Notes: a model not told the origin generated them from the letters alone. Shown: positions 1-7,791, numbered from the stretch's first letter. The stretch: 52,116 nt of DNA from an uncultured Lachnospiraceae bacterium (GCA_900320325.1 ONRU01000002.1:1-52116); one strand, 5' to 3'. Translations and numbers: made by a program.

Positions 1-195
1 ATGTCCTTCGCGGTCCAGGCCCTCAGCCTGAAATGGCTGGCGGAGCACAGGGACAGCCTGGAGACCCGTGTATATGATGTTCCGGATTCGATCGATGATG
101 AGATCGGCCGCTGCAAGCTGGCCGCCATGGGTCTTGCCATTGACCGGCTGACGCCCGACCAGGAAGCTTATCTGAACGGGTGGACCGCTCAGTGA
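1..195 (+). CDS. ahcY: Adenosylhomocysteinase, C-terminal fragment
   Basis: This is the last 64 residues of S-adenosylhomocysteine hydrolase, the cytosolic NAD-dependent enzyme that splits S-adenosylhomocysteine into homocysteine and adenosine. The fragment starts with the family's conserved SFAxQALS stretch and continues with VYDVP near residue 25, followed by the C-terminal lysine and tyrosine-bearing tail (AxGxxIDxLTxxQExYL) that closes over the neighbouring subunit's cofactor site. The ATG at base 1 is an internal methionine, not the start: about 85 percent of the gene lies outside the window. The next gene follows about 80 bases later on the same strand. The family call rests on the C-terminal motif alone but that motif is distinctive. 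Confidence 0.9.
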   Translation: MSFAVQALSLKWLAEHRDSLETRVYDVPDSIDDEIGRCKLAAMGLAIDRLTPDQEAYLNGWTAQ

Positions 196-278
196 CAGAC
201 AGGCGCGGTCACACGGATCCGGGCAGAACAACCCGGACAGAGCAGCAAGGACAGAGCAGACAGAGAATGGAGCGGAAT

Positions 279-878
279 ATGGCTGACAAAGTAAAGAATA
301 CGGAAGATACACAGGCGGCTGTATCCGGAAGAAAACTGGCGGTCCTGTTCCCGGGGATCGGCTATCACTGTGATAAGCCCCTGCTGTATTACGCGGGAAA
401 GCTGGCAGCGGCACATGGATACGAGATCATCCGGATCTCCTATCATGACCTGCCCGGCAGGATCATGGGCAATGACGAAAAGAAAAGGGCAGCTGCCCTT
501 CTGGCCCTGGAACAGGCCCGGGAGCAGCTGGCGGATGTGGACTGGCAGGCTTACGAAGATATCGTCTTTATTGGGAAGAGCATCGGAACGGTGATTGCCG
601 CAATGGTCCGGCAGCAGGTGCAGATTTCCTGCAGAACGATATGCTATACGCCTTTGAAGGAGACTTTTCTGTACGCGGCGGGAGAGGCCATTGTATTCCA
701 TGGGACCGCGGATCCTTGGGAACCGGACGATGAGGCAGTCAGGGAGGGCTGCCGCAGGGCCGGTCAGATCCTATATACCTGTCCGGGCGGCAATCATTCC
801 CTGGAGACAGGGGATATCCTGGGGGATCTGGCCTATCTGCGTGAAGTCATGGAGCTGACGGACCGCTGGTTCCGATAA
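279..878 (+). CDS. Small alpha/beta hydrolase
   Basis: A 199-residue protein with the alpha/beta-hydrolase layout. It has a first strand AVLFPGIGYH (21-30), a nucleophile elbow GKSIGT with Ser101, an acidic loop HGTADPW with Asp145 and a late GGNHSLE with His173. These would form the Ser-Asp-His triad. No signal peptide or membrane segment is visible, so it should be cytosolic. Its substrate cannot be told from sequence. I chose the ATG at 279 because GGAG at 269-272 sits seven bases upstream; the in-frame ATG at 267 and the longer reading frame from 180 lack a placed ribosome site. It lies between ahcY and larE and may share their transcript. Confidence 0.7.
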   Translation: MADKVKNTEDTQAAVSGRKLAVLFPGIGYHCDKPLLYYAGKLAAAHGYEIIRISYHDLPGRIMGNDEKKRAAALLALEQAREQLADVDWQAYEDIVFIGKSIGTVIAAMVRQQVQISCRTICYTPLKETFLYAAGEAIVFHGTADPWEPDDEAVREGCRRAGQILYTCPGGNHSLETGDILGDLAYLREVMELTDRWFR

Positions 879-880
879 AA

Positions 881-905
881 CCGGCAGGGATGGGAGACCT
901 GCCGG
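881..905 (+). other. Intercistronic hairpin
   Basis: A perfect 8-bp inverted repeat (CCGGCAGG / CCTGCCGG) with a 9-base loop lies between the hydrolase stop and larE. There is no U-run after it, so it is unlikely to be a complete terminator; it may mark a processing or partial-attenuation point. Confidence 0.4.
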
Positions 906-926
906 AACAGAGATGACAGGAGAAAA

Positions 927-1781
927 ATGACTGAGAGAAAAAATGATCTGAATGAAAAACTGGAAAAACTGAAGACATATATCCGGGAGCAGGGCAGCCT
1001 GGCCGTGGCCTTTTCGGGCGGGGTGGATTCCACATTTCTGCTGAAGACGGCCCATGATGTCCTGGGAGACCGGTGCGTTGCCATCACAGCCCGGTCCGCC
1101 TCCTTTCCCCGCAGGGAACAGGAGGAAGCGGCAGCCTTCTGCCGGGATGAAAACATCCGGCAGATCTTTTTTGACTCCGGAGAGATGGACATACCGGCCT
1201 ACGCGCGGAACCGGAAAGACCGCTGCTATCACTGCAAGCACGCGCTGTTTTCCAAAATGAAGGAGATTGCGGCCGCGGAAGGAGTCCCGGCCGTAGCGGA
1301 AGGTTCCAACATGGATGATCTGGGCGACTACCGGCCGGGCCTGCGGGCCATCGCGGAGTTAGAGGTGCTCAGTCCCCTGCGGGAAGCGGGACTGTATAAG
1401 GACGAAATCCGGATCCTGTCCAGGCAGATGGGACTGCCTACATGGAGCAAGCAGTCCTTTGCCTGCCTGGCTTCCCGGTTTGTTTACGGGGAGCCGATCA
1501 CGCCGGAAAAGCTGCGTATGGTGGAAGAGGCGGAACAGATGCTCAGCAGTCTGGGTCTGGAACAGTACAGGGTACGGATCCATGGCACCATGGCCAGGAT
1601 CGAGCTGCTGCCCGGGGACTTCGGAATCCTGCTGGACCGGGAGATCCGGCACAGGATCGTGGAGACCTGCCGGGAGCTGGGATTTTCCTATGTGACCATG
1701 GACCTGCAGGGCTACAGGACCGGCAGTATGAATGAAGTGCTCAGCGCGGAAGAAAAAAAGACAGAAATGCTGGAAAGCTGA
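927..1781 (+). CDS. larE: LarE-family ATP-dependent sulfur transferase
   Basis: A 284-residue PP-loop enzyme. The SGGVDS ATP-pyrophosphatase motif is at 30-35 and the LarE signature QSFACLASR is at 176-184. LarE adds sulfur to the pyridinium-dicarboxylate precursor of the nickel-pincer cofactor of lactate racemase. In the Lactobacillus enzyme the cysteine of the SFAC motif (here Cys180) is sacrificed. This copy also has Cys100 and Cys103 (RCYHCK), giving the three-cysteine arrangement reported for LarE homologues that use an iron-sulfur cluster instead of self-sacrifice; assigning that mechanism here is an inference. AGGAG at 918-922 supports the start. No larA, larB or larC is in the window, so the recipient enzyme is unknown. 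Confidence 0.88.
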   Translation: MTERKNDLNEKLEKLKTYIREQGSLAVAFSGGVDSTFLLKTAHDVLGDRCVAITARSASFPRREQEEAAAFCRDENIRQIFFDSGEMDIPAYARNRKDRCYHCKHALFSKMKEIAAAEGVPAVAEGSNMDDLGDYRPGLRAIAELEVLSPLREAGLYKDEIRILSRQMGLPTWSKQSFACLASRFVYGEPITPEKLRMVEEAEQMLSSLGLEQYRVRIHGTMARIELLPGDFGILLDREIRHRIVETCRELGFSYVTMDLQGYRTGSMNEVLSAEEKKTEMLES

Positions 1782-1835
1782 CCCGGATCACAGGAGGAGC
1801 CGGCAGCGGGAGCAGTATCAGACGGGGGTGGATGT

Positions 1836-2639
1836 GTGGAATACTCTGTAAACATTATCATGGCGGATCCGGCCGGTAACCGGACAGCTTTCATCACGGA
1901 TCCGGTGCCTGCCCGCCTGCATGCCGCTCTGGGTGCCGCCATCGTGGCGGATGAGGAACTGGACGCGGAACAGGCAGGCTTTATTACCATGCCCGGTCCC
2001 GGACATCCGGGACATCTGCAGATGAGCGGCGGCGAATTCTGCGGCAACGCTTCCAGGAGCTTCGGTTATCTGATCGGCAGAGAACGGCAGATGCGGACCG
2101 GGGAAAAGGTCACCATTACCGTCTCCGGAGCCAGGGAACCCCTGCAGGTCACACTGGGGGAGGAAGGCGCGGAAGCCCGCATGCCTCTGCCGGAAAAGAC
2201 CGGTCAGATTCAGATTCCCGGGGCCGGGACCTTTCCCTATGTGGAATTTGCGGGCATTACCCATCTGATTCTGGAGGACCGGGAAACGGATTCCGGCCTG
2301 GCAGACCGGATCATTGACCATTTGCGGGAATACACAGACTGGTCTGCCATCGGGGTCATGTTCCTGCGGGGAGAATATCTGCGGCCCTGTGTCTGGGTGA
2401 GAGAGCTGGAGACCCGGGTATGGGAAAGGAGCTGCGGCAGCGGCACTCTGGCCTGTGCCGTATGGAAAGGCCGTCAGGAACAGGAAGGCCTGTTCCGTCT
2501 GGAACTGACTGAGCCCGGCGGCCGTCTTTATGCCAGCATCCTCTGCCGGAAGGGAAGGATTGTCGAAGCCGGGATCGGAGGGCCCGTCCGTCTGGAAAAG
2601 CCGGTCATCAGGACCTATCATCTGGATCCGGACGCCTGA
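1836..2639 (+). CDS. DapF-fold amino-acid racemase/epimerase
   Basis: A 267-residue protein of the PLP-independent diaminopimelate epimerase fold. Both catalytic cysteine motifs are present: EFCGNASR with Cys69 and ERSCGSGTLAC with Cys200, which should act as the paired acid and base. The sequence differs from true DapF: the first motif is GGEFCGNA where DapF has the MCGNGARC type. This resembles the histidine racemase branch (CntK-like and related clostridial/fusobacterial enzymes), so the substrate may be an amino acid other than diaminopimelate. Translation most likely starts at GTG 1836, preceded by the purine run GGGGGTGG; the ATG at 1832 is in another frame. It follows larE by 54 bases and ends at a hairpin. 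Confidence 0.75.
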   Translation: MEYSVNIIMADPAGNRTAFITDPVPARLHAALGAAIVADEELDAEQAGFITMPGPGHPGHLQMSGGEFCGNASRSFGYLIGRERQMRTGEKVTITVSGAREPLQVTLGEEGAEARMPLPEKTGQIQIPGAGTFPYVEFAGITHLILEDRETDSGLADRIIDHLREYTDWSAIGVMFLRGEYLRPCVWVRELETRVWERSCGSGTLACAVWKGRQEQEGLFRLELTEPGGRLYASILCRKGRIVEAGIGGPVRLEKPVIRTYHLDPDA

Positions 2640-2656
2640 TCTGTCCATAGACACAC

Positions 2657-2690
2657 AAAAGGCAGGTACCTTGCGGTGGCCTGCCTTTCG
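2657..2690 (+). terminator. Terminator-like hairpin after the racemase
   Basis: AAAGGCAGG pairs with CCTGCCTTT across a 13-base loop, 20 bases after the racemase stop. The U-run is short (TTT), so it is a weak intrinsic terminator, but a fresh promoter follows, consistent with a transcript end here. Confidence 0.55.
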
Positions 2691-2722
2691 TGCTCATAGC
2701 TAGATTTGATTAGGTTTAGGGA

Positions 2723-2751
2723 TTGACTGTATTTTATCACAGGAATACACT
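2723..2751 (+). promoter_or_regulatory. Sigma-A type promoter for the methyltransferase
   Basis: TTGACT (2723-2728) and TACACT (2746-2751) are 17 bases apart. The leader that follows can form a hairpin at 2780-2802 (GGGAT/ATCCC continued by T5/A5) with no U-run, so it looks structural and not terminating. Confidence 0.6.
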
Positions 2752-2832
2752 GCGTCAAGTCAGTTGTCACAAATGTCAAGGGATATTTTTGTAAAAAATC
2801 CCCTGTAATCCTTAAAGAACAGACAGAGGAAT

Positions 2833-3447
2833 ATGGAAAGATATTGTCAGAACACACTGGACTATTATAACAGCCACGCGGACAGCTTTCGGGAAGATAC
2901 CATTCACGCTTCCATGTCCGCCCTGCAGAAGGAATTTCTGGAGATGCTGCCGGCCGGCAGCCTGATCCTGGATCTGGGCTGCGGGCCGGGCCGGGATACC
3001 CGCCTGTTTCTGGAGCGGGGGTTCAAGGTCACGGCGGTAGACGGATCGGAGGAGCTCTGCAGACTGGCGGAGGACTTTACCGGGCAGCCGGTGATCTGCA
3101 GTACTTTTCAGGAATTCCGTCCCGGGGAGACCTATGACGGAATCTGGGCCTGCGCCTCCCTGCTGCATCTTCCCAAAGAGGAGATCGTCCGGGTCATCGA
3201 ACGGTTGTCCCCTTTTCTGCGGGAAGGGGGCGTATTCTATATGTCCTTTAAATACGGCAGCTTCTCGGGAGAGCGGAACGGACGCTACTTTACGGACCTG
3301 ACGGAACAGGATATGGACGGGATCCTTGCGGGAATCCCTGCCCTTGGCCTGGTCCGCTATGCGCTCACCGGAGATGTCCGTCCCGGCCGCGGCCATGAGA
3401 AATGGCTCAATGTCTATCTTGAGAAAAAGCCGTTACAGGAATCGTAA
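2833..3447 (+). CDS. Class I SAM-dependent methyltransferase
   Basis: A 204-residue Rossmann-fold methyltransferase. Motif I, LDLGCGPGRD, is at 46-55 and binds the SAM methionine part. The acidic end of strand 2 (AVDGSEEL, about 73-80) holds the ribose, and the post-motif WACASLLHLP followed by LRPGG-like FLREGGVFYMSFKYG completes the fold. The layout is that of the UbiE/TehB-like small-molecule methyltransferases; substrate unknown. It has its own promoter and stands alone between two transcription units. AGAGGA at 2824-2829 serves as ribosome site. No membrane segment is visible. Confidence 0.75.
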   Translation: MERYCQNTLDYYNSHADSFREDTIHASMSALQKEFLEMLPAGSLILDLGCGPGRDTRLFLERGFKVTAVDGSEELCRLAEDFTGQPVICSTFQEFRPGETYDGIWACASLLHLPKEEIVRVIERLSPFLREGGVFYMSFKYGSFSGERNGRYFTDLTEQDMDGILAGIPALGLVRYALTGDVRPGRGHEKWLNVYLEKKPLQES

Positions 3448-3492
3448 AATGACTGACAGGGACAAAGACAGCACATCCGGCCCCGGGTTTTC

Positions 3493-3521
3493 TTGACAAA
3501 ACAAAGGATATGTATTAAAAC
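3493..3521 (+). promoter_or_regulatory. Promoter of the thiT riboswitch transcript
   Basis: A perfect TTGACA at 3493-3498 is followed 17 bases later by TAAAAC (3516-3521), a modest -10. The AT-rich run to 3541 could offer an alternative -10, so the exact start is uncertain. Confidence 0.5.
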
Positions 3522-3544
3522 ATAGGATGTAAATTATATAAATC

Positions 3545-3627
3545 GCTGGGGGAGCAAAATGCTGAGAAACCGGATTTCCGGTGACCCTTATCACCTGATC
3601 CGGGTAATACCGGCGAAGGGAAGCACA
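3545..3627 (+). promoter_or_regulatory. TPP (THI-element) riboswitch
   Basis: The region carries the recognisable thiamin-pyrophosphate aptamer blocks in order: GGGGGAGC (3548-3554), GCTGAGA (3561-3567), ACCCTT (3584-3589), ACCTGATCCGGGTAATACC (3593-3611) and GCGAAGGGAAG (3613-3623). The pyrimidine-sensing CTGAGA and the pyrophosphate-helix GCGAAGGGA match the class directly. The extra P3 stem ACCGG/CCGGT is at 3569-3582. The gene downstream is the thiamine S-component, as expected: TPP binding should reduce thiT expression. Confidence 0.95.
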
Positions 3628-3637
3628 TATTTGCTTT

Positions 3638-3696
3638 GGAGCGGGGCGCTCCGGAGCGGTATTGTTTTTGATCTCCTGACGAACTGTCCAAGGAGG
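3638..3696 (+). promoter_or_regulatory. Expression platform of the TPP riboswitch
   Basis: Two structures are visible. GGAGCG/CGCTCC (3638-3643 with 3647-3652) is followed some bases later by TTTTT (3664-3668), a possible weak terminator. CTCCT (3673-3677) is complementary to AGGAG (3691-3695), the thiT ribosome site, which would hide it. I cannot tell whether control is mainly by termination or by ribosome-site masking; the second pairing is the more convincing. Confidence 0.5.
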
Positions 3697-3703
3697 TTTT
3701 TTT

Positions 3704-4363
3704 ATGTCGATTTTTGTTACAGCAGATGGCGGGCTTACAACTGCCGGCTATGGATTGTTCGTTTTCATGGCGTTTGCCGCGCTGATCGCGGCGGGCGCGA
3801 TCGCGGGGAAAGTGTCCGGCAGGAAAATGACTGCAAAGGCGCTGGCTTACTGTGCGCTGGGGATTGCCCTGGCGGAAGTCACCAGCTATATTAAAGTATT
3901 CGCCCTGCCCTTCGGAGGATCGGTAACACTGTTTTCCATGCTTTTTATCGTACTGATCGCCAACTGGTATGGGGCGGGCACCGGCATTCTGGTCGGTTTC
4001 GTCTATGGAATCCTGCAGTTCATGCAGGAGCCTTATTTCCTTTCCGTTCTGCAGGTCTGCTGTGATTATCTGCTCGCTTTCGCGGCCCTTGGCCTGGCAG
4101 GCTTCTTCTATAAGAAGAAACATGGCCTGGTCATCGGGTATATCGTAGGTGTTCTGGGCAGAGGCGTTTTCAACGCGCTGGCGGGGTACCTGTTCTGGAT
4201 GGAATATATGCCGGAAAATTTCCCGAAGAGCCTGGCCGCTTTATATCCGGTCATCTATAACTTCTCCTTCCTTCTGGCAGAGGCGGTCTTAACACTGATC
4301 GTGATCAATATCCCCGCCGTCAGGAATGCCCTGAACCGGGTCAGAATGATGGCGGTAGACTGA
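3704..4363 (+). CDS. thiT: Energy-coupled thiamine transporter S-component
   Basis: A 219-residue, very hydrophobic membrane protein with about six helices. It shows the ThiT features: ALGIALAEVTSYIKVF near residue 50, then PFGGSVTLFSMLFI (69-82), the long GxxxGFVYGxLQF segment and the DYLLAFAALGLAGFF helix. ThiT binds thiamine and docks on the shared ECF module (EcfA, EcfA', EcfT), which is encoded elsewhere. The TPP riboswitch directly upstream supports the substrate. The start is fixed by AAGGAGG at 3690-3696. The gene stands alone and ends in a clear terminator. Confidence 0.95.
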   Translation: MSIFVTADGGLTTAGYGLFVFMAFAALIAAGAIAGKVSGRKMTAKALAYCALGIALAEVTSYIKVFALPFGGSVTLFSMLFIVLIANWYGAGTGILVGFVYGILQFMQEPYFLSVLQVCCDYLLAFAALGLAGFFYKKKHGLVIGYIVGVLGRGVFNALAGYLFWMEYMPENFPKSLAALYPVIYNFSFLLAEAVLTLIVINIPAVRNALNRVRMMAVD

Positions 4364-4371
4364 CCGCAAGG

Positions 4372-4415
4372 CAGGCACAGTCCCTGAGAAAGTCGGGGGC
4401 TGTGCCTGATTTTTG
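4372..4415 (+). terminator. Intrinsic terminator of thiT
   Basis: CAGGCACAG (4372-4380) pairs with CTGTGCCTG (4400-4408), and the 19 bases between can add a small inner CCC/GGG stem. ATTTTT follows. Confidence 0.85.
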
Positions 4416-4502
4416 ATTGCGGGGATGATGAAACACACGGGAAAGTACCGGTACGCGATGTACATCAAAACGCGCATAAGGATGAAATTCATAAATCTGT
4501 TG

Positions 4503-4531
4503 TTGACAGATTTTAAAAGCGGCTTTACACT
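4503..4531 (+). promoter_or_regulatory. guaB promoter
   Basis: A perfect TTGACA (4503-4508) and TACACT (4526-4531) are separated by 17 bases. The untranslated leader is about 100 bases. I saw no purine riboswitch core in it. Confidence 0.75.
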
Positions 4532-4639
4532 AAACGACAATAAACTTAAAAAGCCTGCGGTATATGGCCCGTTTCGTTTGAAACAGAGAGGGCTGCGGCG
4601 GGCAGGGATTTGTAACGTTTTTGATCAAAGGAGAAAACT

Positions 4640-6145
4640 ATGGCATTTTATTACACCGAACCTTCCCGCACTTTTGGAGAATACCTTCTTGTACCTGGTT
4701 ATTCCTCATCAAATTGCGTTCCCACAGCAGTCAGTCTGAAAACACCCCTGGTCAAATACCGCAAAGGAGAAGAGGACTGTCCCTTTACAATGAACATCCC
4801 CATGGTCTCCGCCATCATGCAGTCGGTCTCCGGTGACCGTCTGGCGATCGCGCTGGCCAGACAGGGCGGTGTTTCTTTTATTTACGGATCACAGTCACCG
4901 GATTCTGAGGCGGAAATGGTGCGCAGGGTCAAGACCTATAAAAAGGGCTTTGTAACCAGTGATTCCAACCTCTCTCCCGACAATACCCTGGCTGACGTTC
5001 TGGCCCTCAAGGAAAAGACTGGCCATTCAACCGTAGCGATTACAGATGACGGTACAGCCCATGGCAGACTGGTCGGTGTTGTCGCCTCCAGAGACTACCG
5101 GATTTCCAGAATGAGCCTGGACCTGAAGGTCGCCGATTTCATGACGCCCCTGGACAAGCTGGTAACAGCTCCCGCGGATACCAGCCTGCATGACTGCAAC
5201 GATATTATCTGGGACAACAAGATCAATTCCCTGCCGCTTCTGGATGAAGAAGGCCGTCTGCAGTATATGGTATTCCGGAAAGACTATGACAGCCATAAGA
5301 CCAATAAGGATGAGCTGCTGGATACCCATAAGAGCTATGTGGTCGGCGCGGGTATCAATACCAGAGATTACGAGGAAAGAGTTCCCAAGCTCATTGAGGC
5401 GGGCGCGGATGTACTCTGCATTGACTCTTCGGAAGGCTACAGCGAATGGCAGTCCAGAACGATCGGCTGGATCCGTGAGCAGTATGGCGATACTGTCAAG
5501 GTAGGCGCGGGCAACGTCGTTGACAGGGATGGTTTCCGTTTCCTGGCGGAGGCAGGCGCTGACTTTATCAAGATCGGTATCGGCGGCGGTTCCATCTGCA
5601 TCACCCGTGAGACCAAGGGTATCGGCAGAGGACAGGCAACTGCGGTACAGGAAGTCGCGGCGGCCAGAGATGAGTATTTCAAAGAGACCGGCGTATATAT
5701 CCCGATCTGCTCCGACGGCGGTATTGTATATGACTATCATATTACCCTGGCTCTGGCCATGGGCGCGGACTTTGTCATGCTGGGCAGATACTTCGCCAGA
5801 TTCGACGAGAGCCCGACCAACCGCCTCCTGGTCAACGGCAACTATGTAAAGGAGTACTGGGGTGAAGGTTCCAACCGTGCCCGCAACTGGCAGAGATATG
5901 ACCTGGGCGGCGCGACAAAACTCAGCTTTGAGGAAGGCGTAGACAGCTACGTTCCTTACGCGGGTTCTCTGGCTGACGGCGTGCAGAGCACTCTGTATAA
6001 GGTCAAGTCCACCATGTGCAACTGCGGCTGCCTCTCCATTGAAGAGCTGCAGCAGAAGGCCAGACTGACCGTCGTATCTTCTACTTCGATCGTAGAGGGC
6101 GGCAGCCATGACGTTATCCTGAAGAACAGCAAGAGCTTTGACTAA
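4640..6145 (+). CDS. guaB: IMP dehydrogenase
   Basis: A 501-residue enzyme that oxidises IMP to XMP with NAD, the committed step of GMP synthesis. The TIM barrel is split by a CBS-domain pair (roughly residues 108-230: [16 protein letters not shown] and [15 protein letters not shown]). The catalytic cysteine loop is [13 protein letters not shown] with Cys320, and the IMP phosphate loop [28 protein letters not shown] follows. The usual loop in Bacillus and E. coli is GPGSICTTR; the [10 protein letters not shown] form marks a divergent subfamily. It has its own promoter and terminator. RBS AAAGGAG lies about ten bases before the ATG. Confidence 0.92.
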   Translation: MAFYYTEPSRTFGEYLLVPGYSSSNCVPTAVSLKTPLVKYRKGEEDCPFTMNIPMVSAIMQSVSGDRLAIALARQGGVSFIYGSQSPDSEAEMVRRVKTYKKGFVTSDSNLSPDNTLADVLALKEKTGHSTVAITDDGTAHGRLVGVVASRDYRISRMSLDLKVADFMTPLDKLVTAPADTSLHDCNDIIWDNKINSLPLLDEEGRLQYMVFRKDYDSHKTNKDELLDTHKSYVVGAGINTRDYEERVPKLIEAGADVLCIDSSEGYSEWQSRTIGWIREQYGDTVKVGAGNVVDRDGFRFLAEAGADFIKIGIGGGSICITRETKGIGRGQATAVQEVAAARDEYFKETGVYIPICSDGGIVYDYHITLALAMGADFVMLGRYFARFDESPTNRLLVNGNYVKEYWGEGSNRARNWQRYDLGGATKLSFEEGVDSYVPYAGSLADGVQSTLYKVKSTMCNCGCLSIEELQQKARLTVVSSTSIVEGGSHDVILKNSKSFD

Positions 6146-6251
6146 GGGAAGACCTGCCGGATAAATGAGATAAGATATCTGTTATGGCGATAGATGCCGG
6201 CACAGAATACTGTCACATAACAGCAGAAAGCAAAAACCTGTCATAAAGCAG

Positions 6252-6287
6252 AAAAAATGCAGCAGCCGTGCGGCTGCTGCATTTTTC
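6252..6287. terminator. Bidirectional terminator between guaB and apt
   Basis: A 15-bp perfect stem (6253-6267 with 6272-6286) with a GTGC loop. A-run on the left and T-run on the right let it end both guaB (+) and apt (-). Confidence 0.93.
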
Positions 6288-6329
6288 AGTATCTTTTAAA
6301 ATAAAAAAACAACAGATCATGAAGAAGAT

Positions 6330-6854
6330 TTATTTTCCTTCATAGGTCAGAGCGGAATACAGAGGATATTTTCCCAGTTTTTCACGGCCCTTGAGACCTG
6401 CCAGTTCCATCAGGACAACGACGCCCGCGATCTCTCCGCCCAGGCTTTCGATCAGATGCGCCATGGCCAGGTTTGTGCCGCCGGTCGCGATCAGGTCATC
6501 AACCAGAAGGACCTTCTGTCCGGGCTGGATGGCGTCCTTATGGATCTCCAGTGTAGCGGTGCCGTACTCCAGCTCGTATTCTACGGAGACTGTTTCACGG
6601 GGGAGCTTACCCTTTTTGCGGATCAGGACAAGGGGCTTGTGCAGGTTGTAGGCAATGGGCGCGCCGAAGCAGAAGCCTCTGGACTCAGCGCCGGCTACAA
6701 CATCAAAATCCACATCCTTGACCAGCTCCTGCATTTCATCAATGGCCAGCCGCAATCCGTCAGCGTCCTGCAGGACACTGGTGATGTCACGGAACATGAC
6801 GCCGGGCTCCGGGAAATCCGGGATCGTCAATACATAATCTTTTAATTCTTTCAT
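6330..6854 (-). CDS. apt: Adenine phosphoribosyltransferase
   Basis: A 174-residue purine-salvage enzyme that joins adenine to PRPP to make AMP. It shows the family start (KDYVLTIPDFPEPGVMFRDITSVL), the adenine-side AGAESRGFCFGAPIA (54-68) and the PRPP-binding VLLVDDLIATGGT (115-127). A longer frame from 6983 exists, but AAAGGAG just upstream of 6854 and the family length both favour the shorter protein. It is transcribed towards guaB, with which it shares a terminator, so two purine genes lie tail to tail. Confidence 0.95.
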   Translation of the reverse strand: MKELKDYVLTIPDFPEPGVMFRDITSVLQDADGLRLAIDEMQELVKDVDFDVVAGAESRGFCFGAPIAYNLHKPLVLIRKKGKLPRETVSVEYELEYGTATLEIHKDAIQPGQKVLLVDDLIATGGTNLAMAHLIESLGGEIAGVVVLMELAGLKGREKLGKYPLYSALTYEGK

Positions 6855-6864
6855 GGGTAACTCC

Positions 6865-6905
6865 TTTCGTGGAAACCTCCTCGTTGAAATTTCTTTCGTT
6901 GAAAC
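6865..6905 (-). repeat. Triplicate short repeat in the apt leader
   Basis: TTTCGTGGAAAC, TCGTTGAAA and TTTCGTTGAAAC follow each other with a period of 14-15 bases. On the apt mRNA they read GTTTCAACGA-type units, and the junctions contain two ribosome-site-like stretches (GAGGAGG and AAAGGAG), only the second being correctly placed for the apt ATG. Confidence 0.6.
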
Positions 6906-6959
6906 TCTTTGCAGGTGCTCCGCTGCCATTATATACATTAATGGTGTTGTTTTTCTTCT

Positions 6960-6988
6960 ATTATAAATACGGATTGATTTCATAACAA
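6960..6988 (-). promoter_or_regulatory. apt promoter
   Basis: On the minus strand TTGTTA (6988-6983) and a perfect TATAAT (6965-6960) are 17 bases apart. A second TATAAT lies at 6933-6928 without a good -35. Confidence 0.6.
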
Positions 6989-7056
6989 GACCTCATCGCA
7001 AGACTCCCTTCAAAAACAGGGACCCGGGCATGCGAAAACTGTAGCGATTCTTATTA

Positions 7057-7086
7057 TTGGCAGAAGTATATGGATAATGGTATAAT
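7057..7086 (+). promoter_or_regulatory. Superoxide reductase promoter
   Basis: TTGGCA (7057-7062) and a perfect TATAAT (7081-7086) with an 18-base spacer. This is one of the strongest-looking promoters in the window. Confidence 0.7.
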
Positions 7087-7142
7087 AAGCCAAAGGGAAA
7101 TCCTTTAGAAAAACAAGACAAAAATGGATAAAGGAGGCTGCT

Positions 7143-7517
7143 ATGAAATTTTATAAGTGCGAAAAATGCGGTAAGATCGCGGTTCTTTTCCGTGAGTCCC
7201 AGTGCCCTACAAAGTGCTGCGGCGAAGCCATGGTCGAGATCGTTCCCGGCACCGTTGACGCGGCAAGAGAGAAACATATCCCGGATATCGTCAAAGACGG
7301 CAGTGTCATCAAGATCAGCGTTGGTTCCGTAGAGCATCCCATGCTGGACGCGCATTATATCGAATGGATCATCGCGGAGACCAATAAGGGCTTCCAGAAG
7401 AAAGATCTCAAGCCCGGCGACAAGCCTTACGCCGAGTTCGTTATGGCAGACGGCGAAGAGCTGGTTGCCGCATATGAGAGCTGCAATCTGCATGGCATCT
7501 GGAAGGCTGAGGCATAA
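7143..7517 (+). CDS. dfx: Desulfoferrodoxin (superoxide reductase, two-iron class)
   Basis: A 124-residue cytosolic iron protein that reduces superoxide to peroxide without making oxygen, typical of anaerobes. The N-terminal desulforedoxin part holds a FeCys4 site with Cys6, Cys9, Cys25 and Cys26. The catalytic part has EKH (43-45, His45 ligand), HPMLDAH (His65 and His71) and CNLH (Cys114 and His117), which supply the His4Cys iron centre; the Glu43-Lys44 pair is the one that steers superoxide. It stands alone with its own promoter, a strong AAGGAGG and its own terminator. Confidence 0.95.
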   Translation: MKFYKCEKCGKIAVLFRESQCPTKCCGEAMVEIVPGTVDAAREKHIPDIVKDGSVIKISVGSVEHPMLDAHYIEWIIAETNKGFQKKDLKPGDKPYAEFVMADGEELVAAYESCNLHGIWKAEA

Positions 7518-7575
7518 GCCCGGACCATCCGCATTCATCGGACTGTAGAGACAGTCGGACAATTAAATAAACAGG

Positions 7576-7621
7576 AAATATACGGCAGGACGCTGCAAAA
7601 AGGCTCCTGCCGTATATTTTT
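7576..7621 (+). terminator. Intrinsic terminator of dfx
   Basis: A 15-bp stem (7576-7590 with 7605-7619) followed by a T-run. Confidence 0.9.
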
Positions 7622-7696
7622 GCGCGGAATGATGAACAGAAGCCGGTAAAAAAGATTGAGATATACAGTTGAAAGCAGGTTTTCCGGTCGTGCCGG

Positions 7697-7748
7697 AATC
7701 CCTGACGGATACGCAATGGATTGTTTGTGTATCTGTCAGGGATTTTTT
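7697..7748 (+). terminator. Second terminator-like hairpin, no gene before it
   Basis: AATCCCTGAC (7697-7706) pairs with GTCAGGGATT (7735-7744), extended by GGATAC/GTATCT with one wobble, and followed by six Ts. It lies 75 bases after the dfx terminator with no reading frame between the two. Confidence 0.75.
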
Positions 7749-7761
7749 ATATGTATAAAAT

Positions 7762-7791
7762 TTGGATGAATCAGGCTTCTCCGTGTATAAT
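7762..7791 (+). promoter_or_regulatory. Probable promoter of the beta-helix gene
   Basis: A perfect TATAAT at 7786-7791; the -35 is poor (TTGGAT, 7762-7767, 18-base spacer). The untranslated leader would be about 75 bases. Confidence 0.45.

Noticed and set aside
1832..1840. ATG at 1832 as start of the racemase
   Set aside because: It is in a different frame; the family N-terminus follows GTG 1836.
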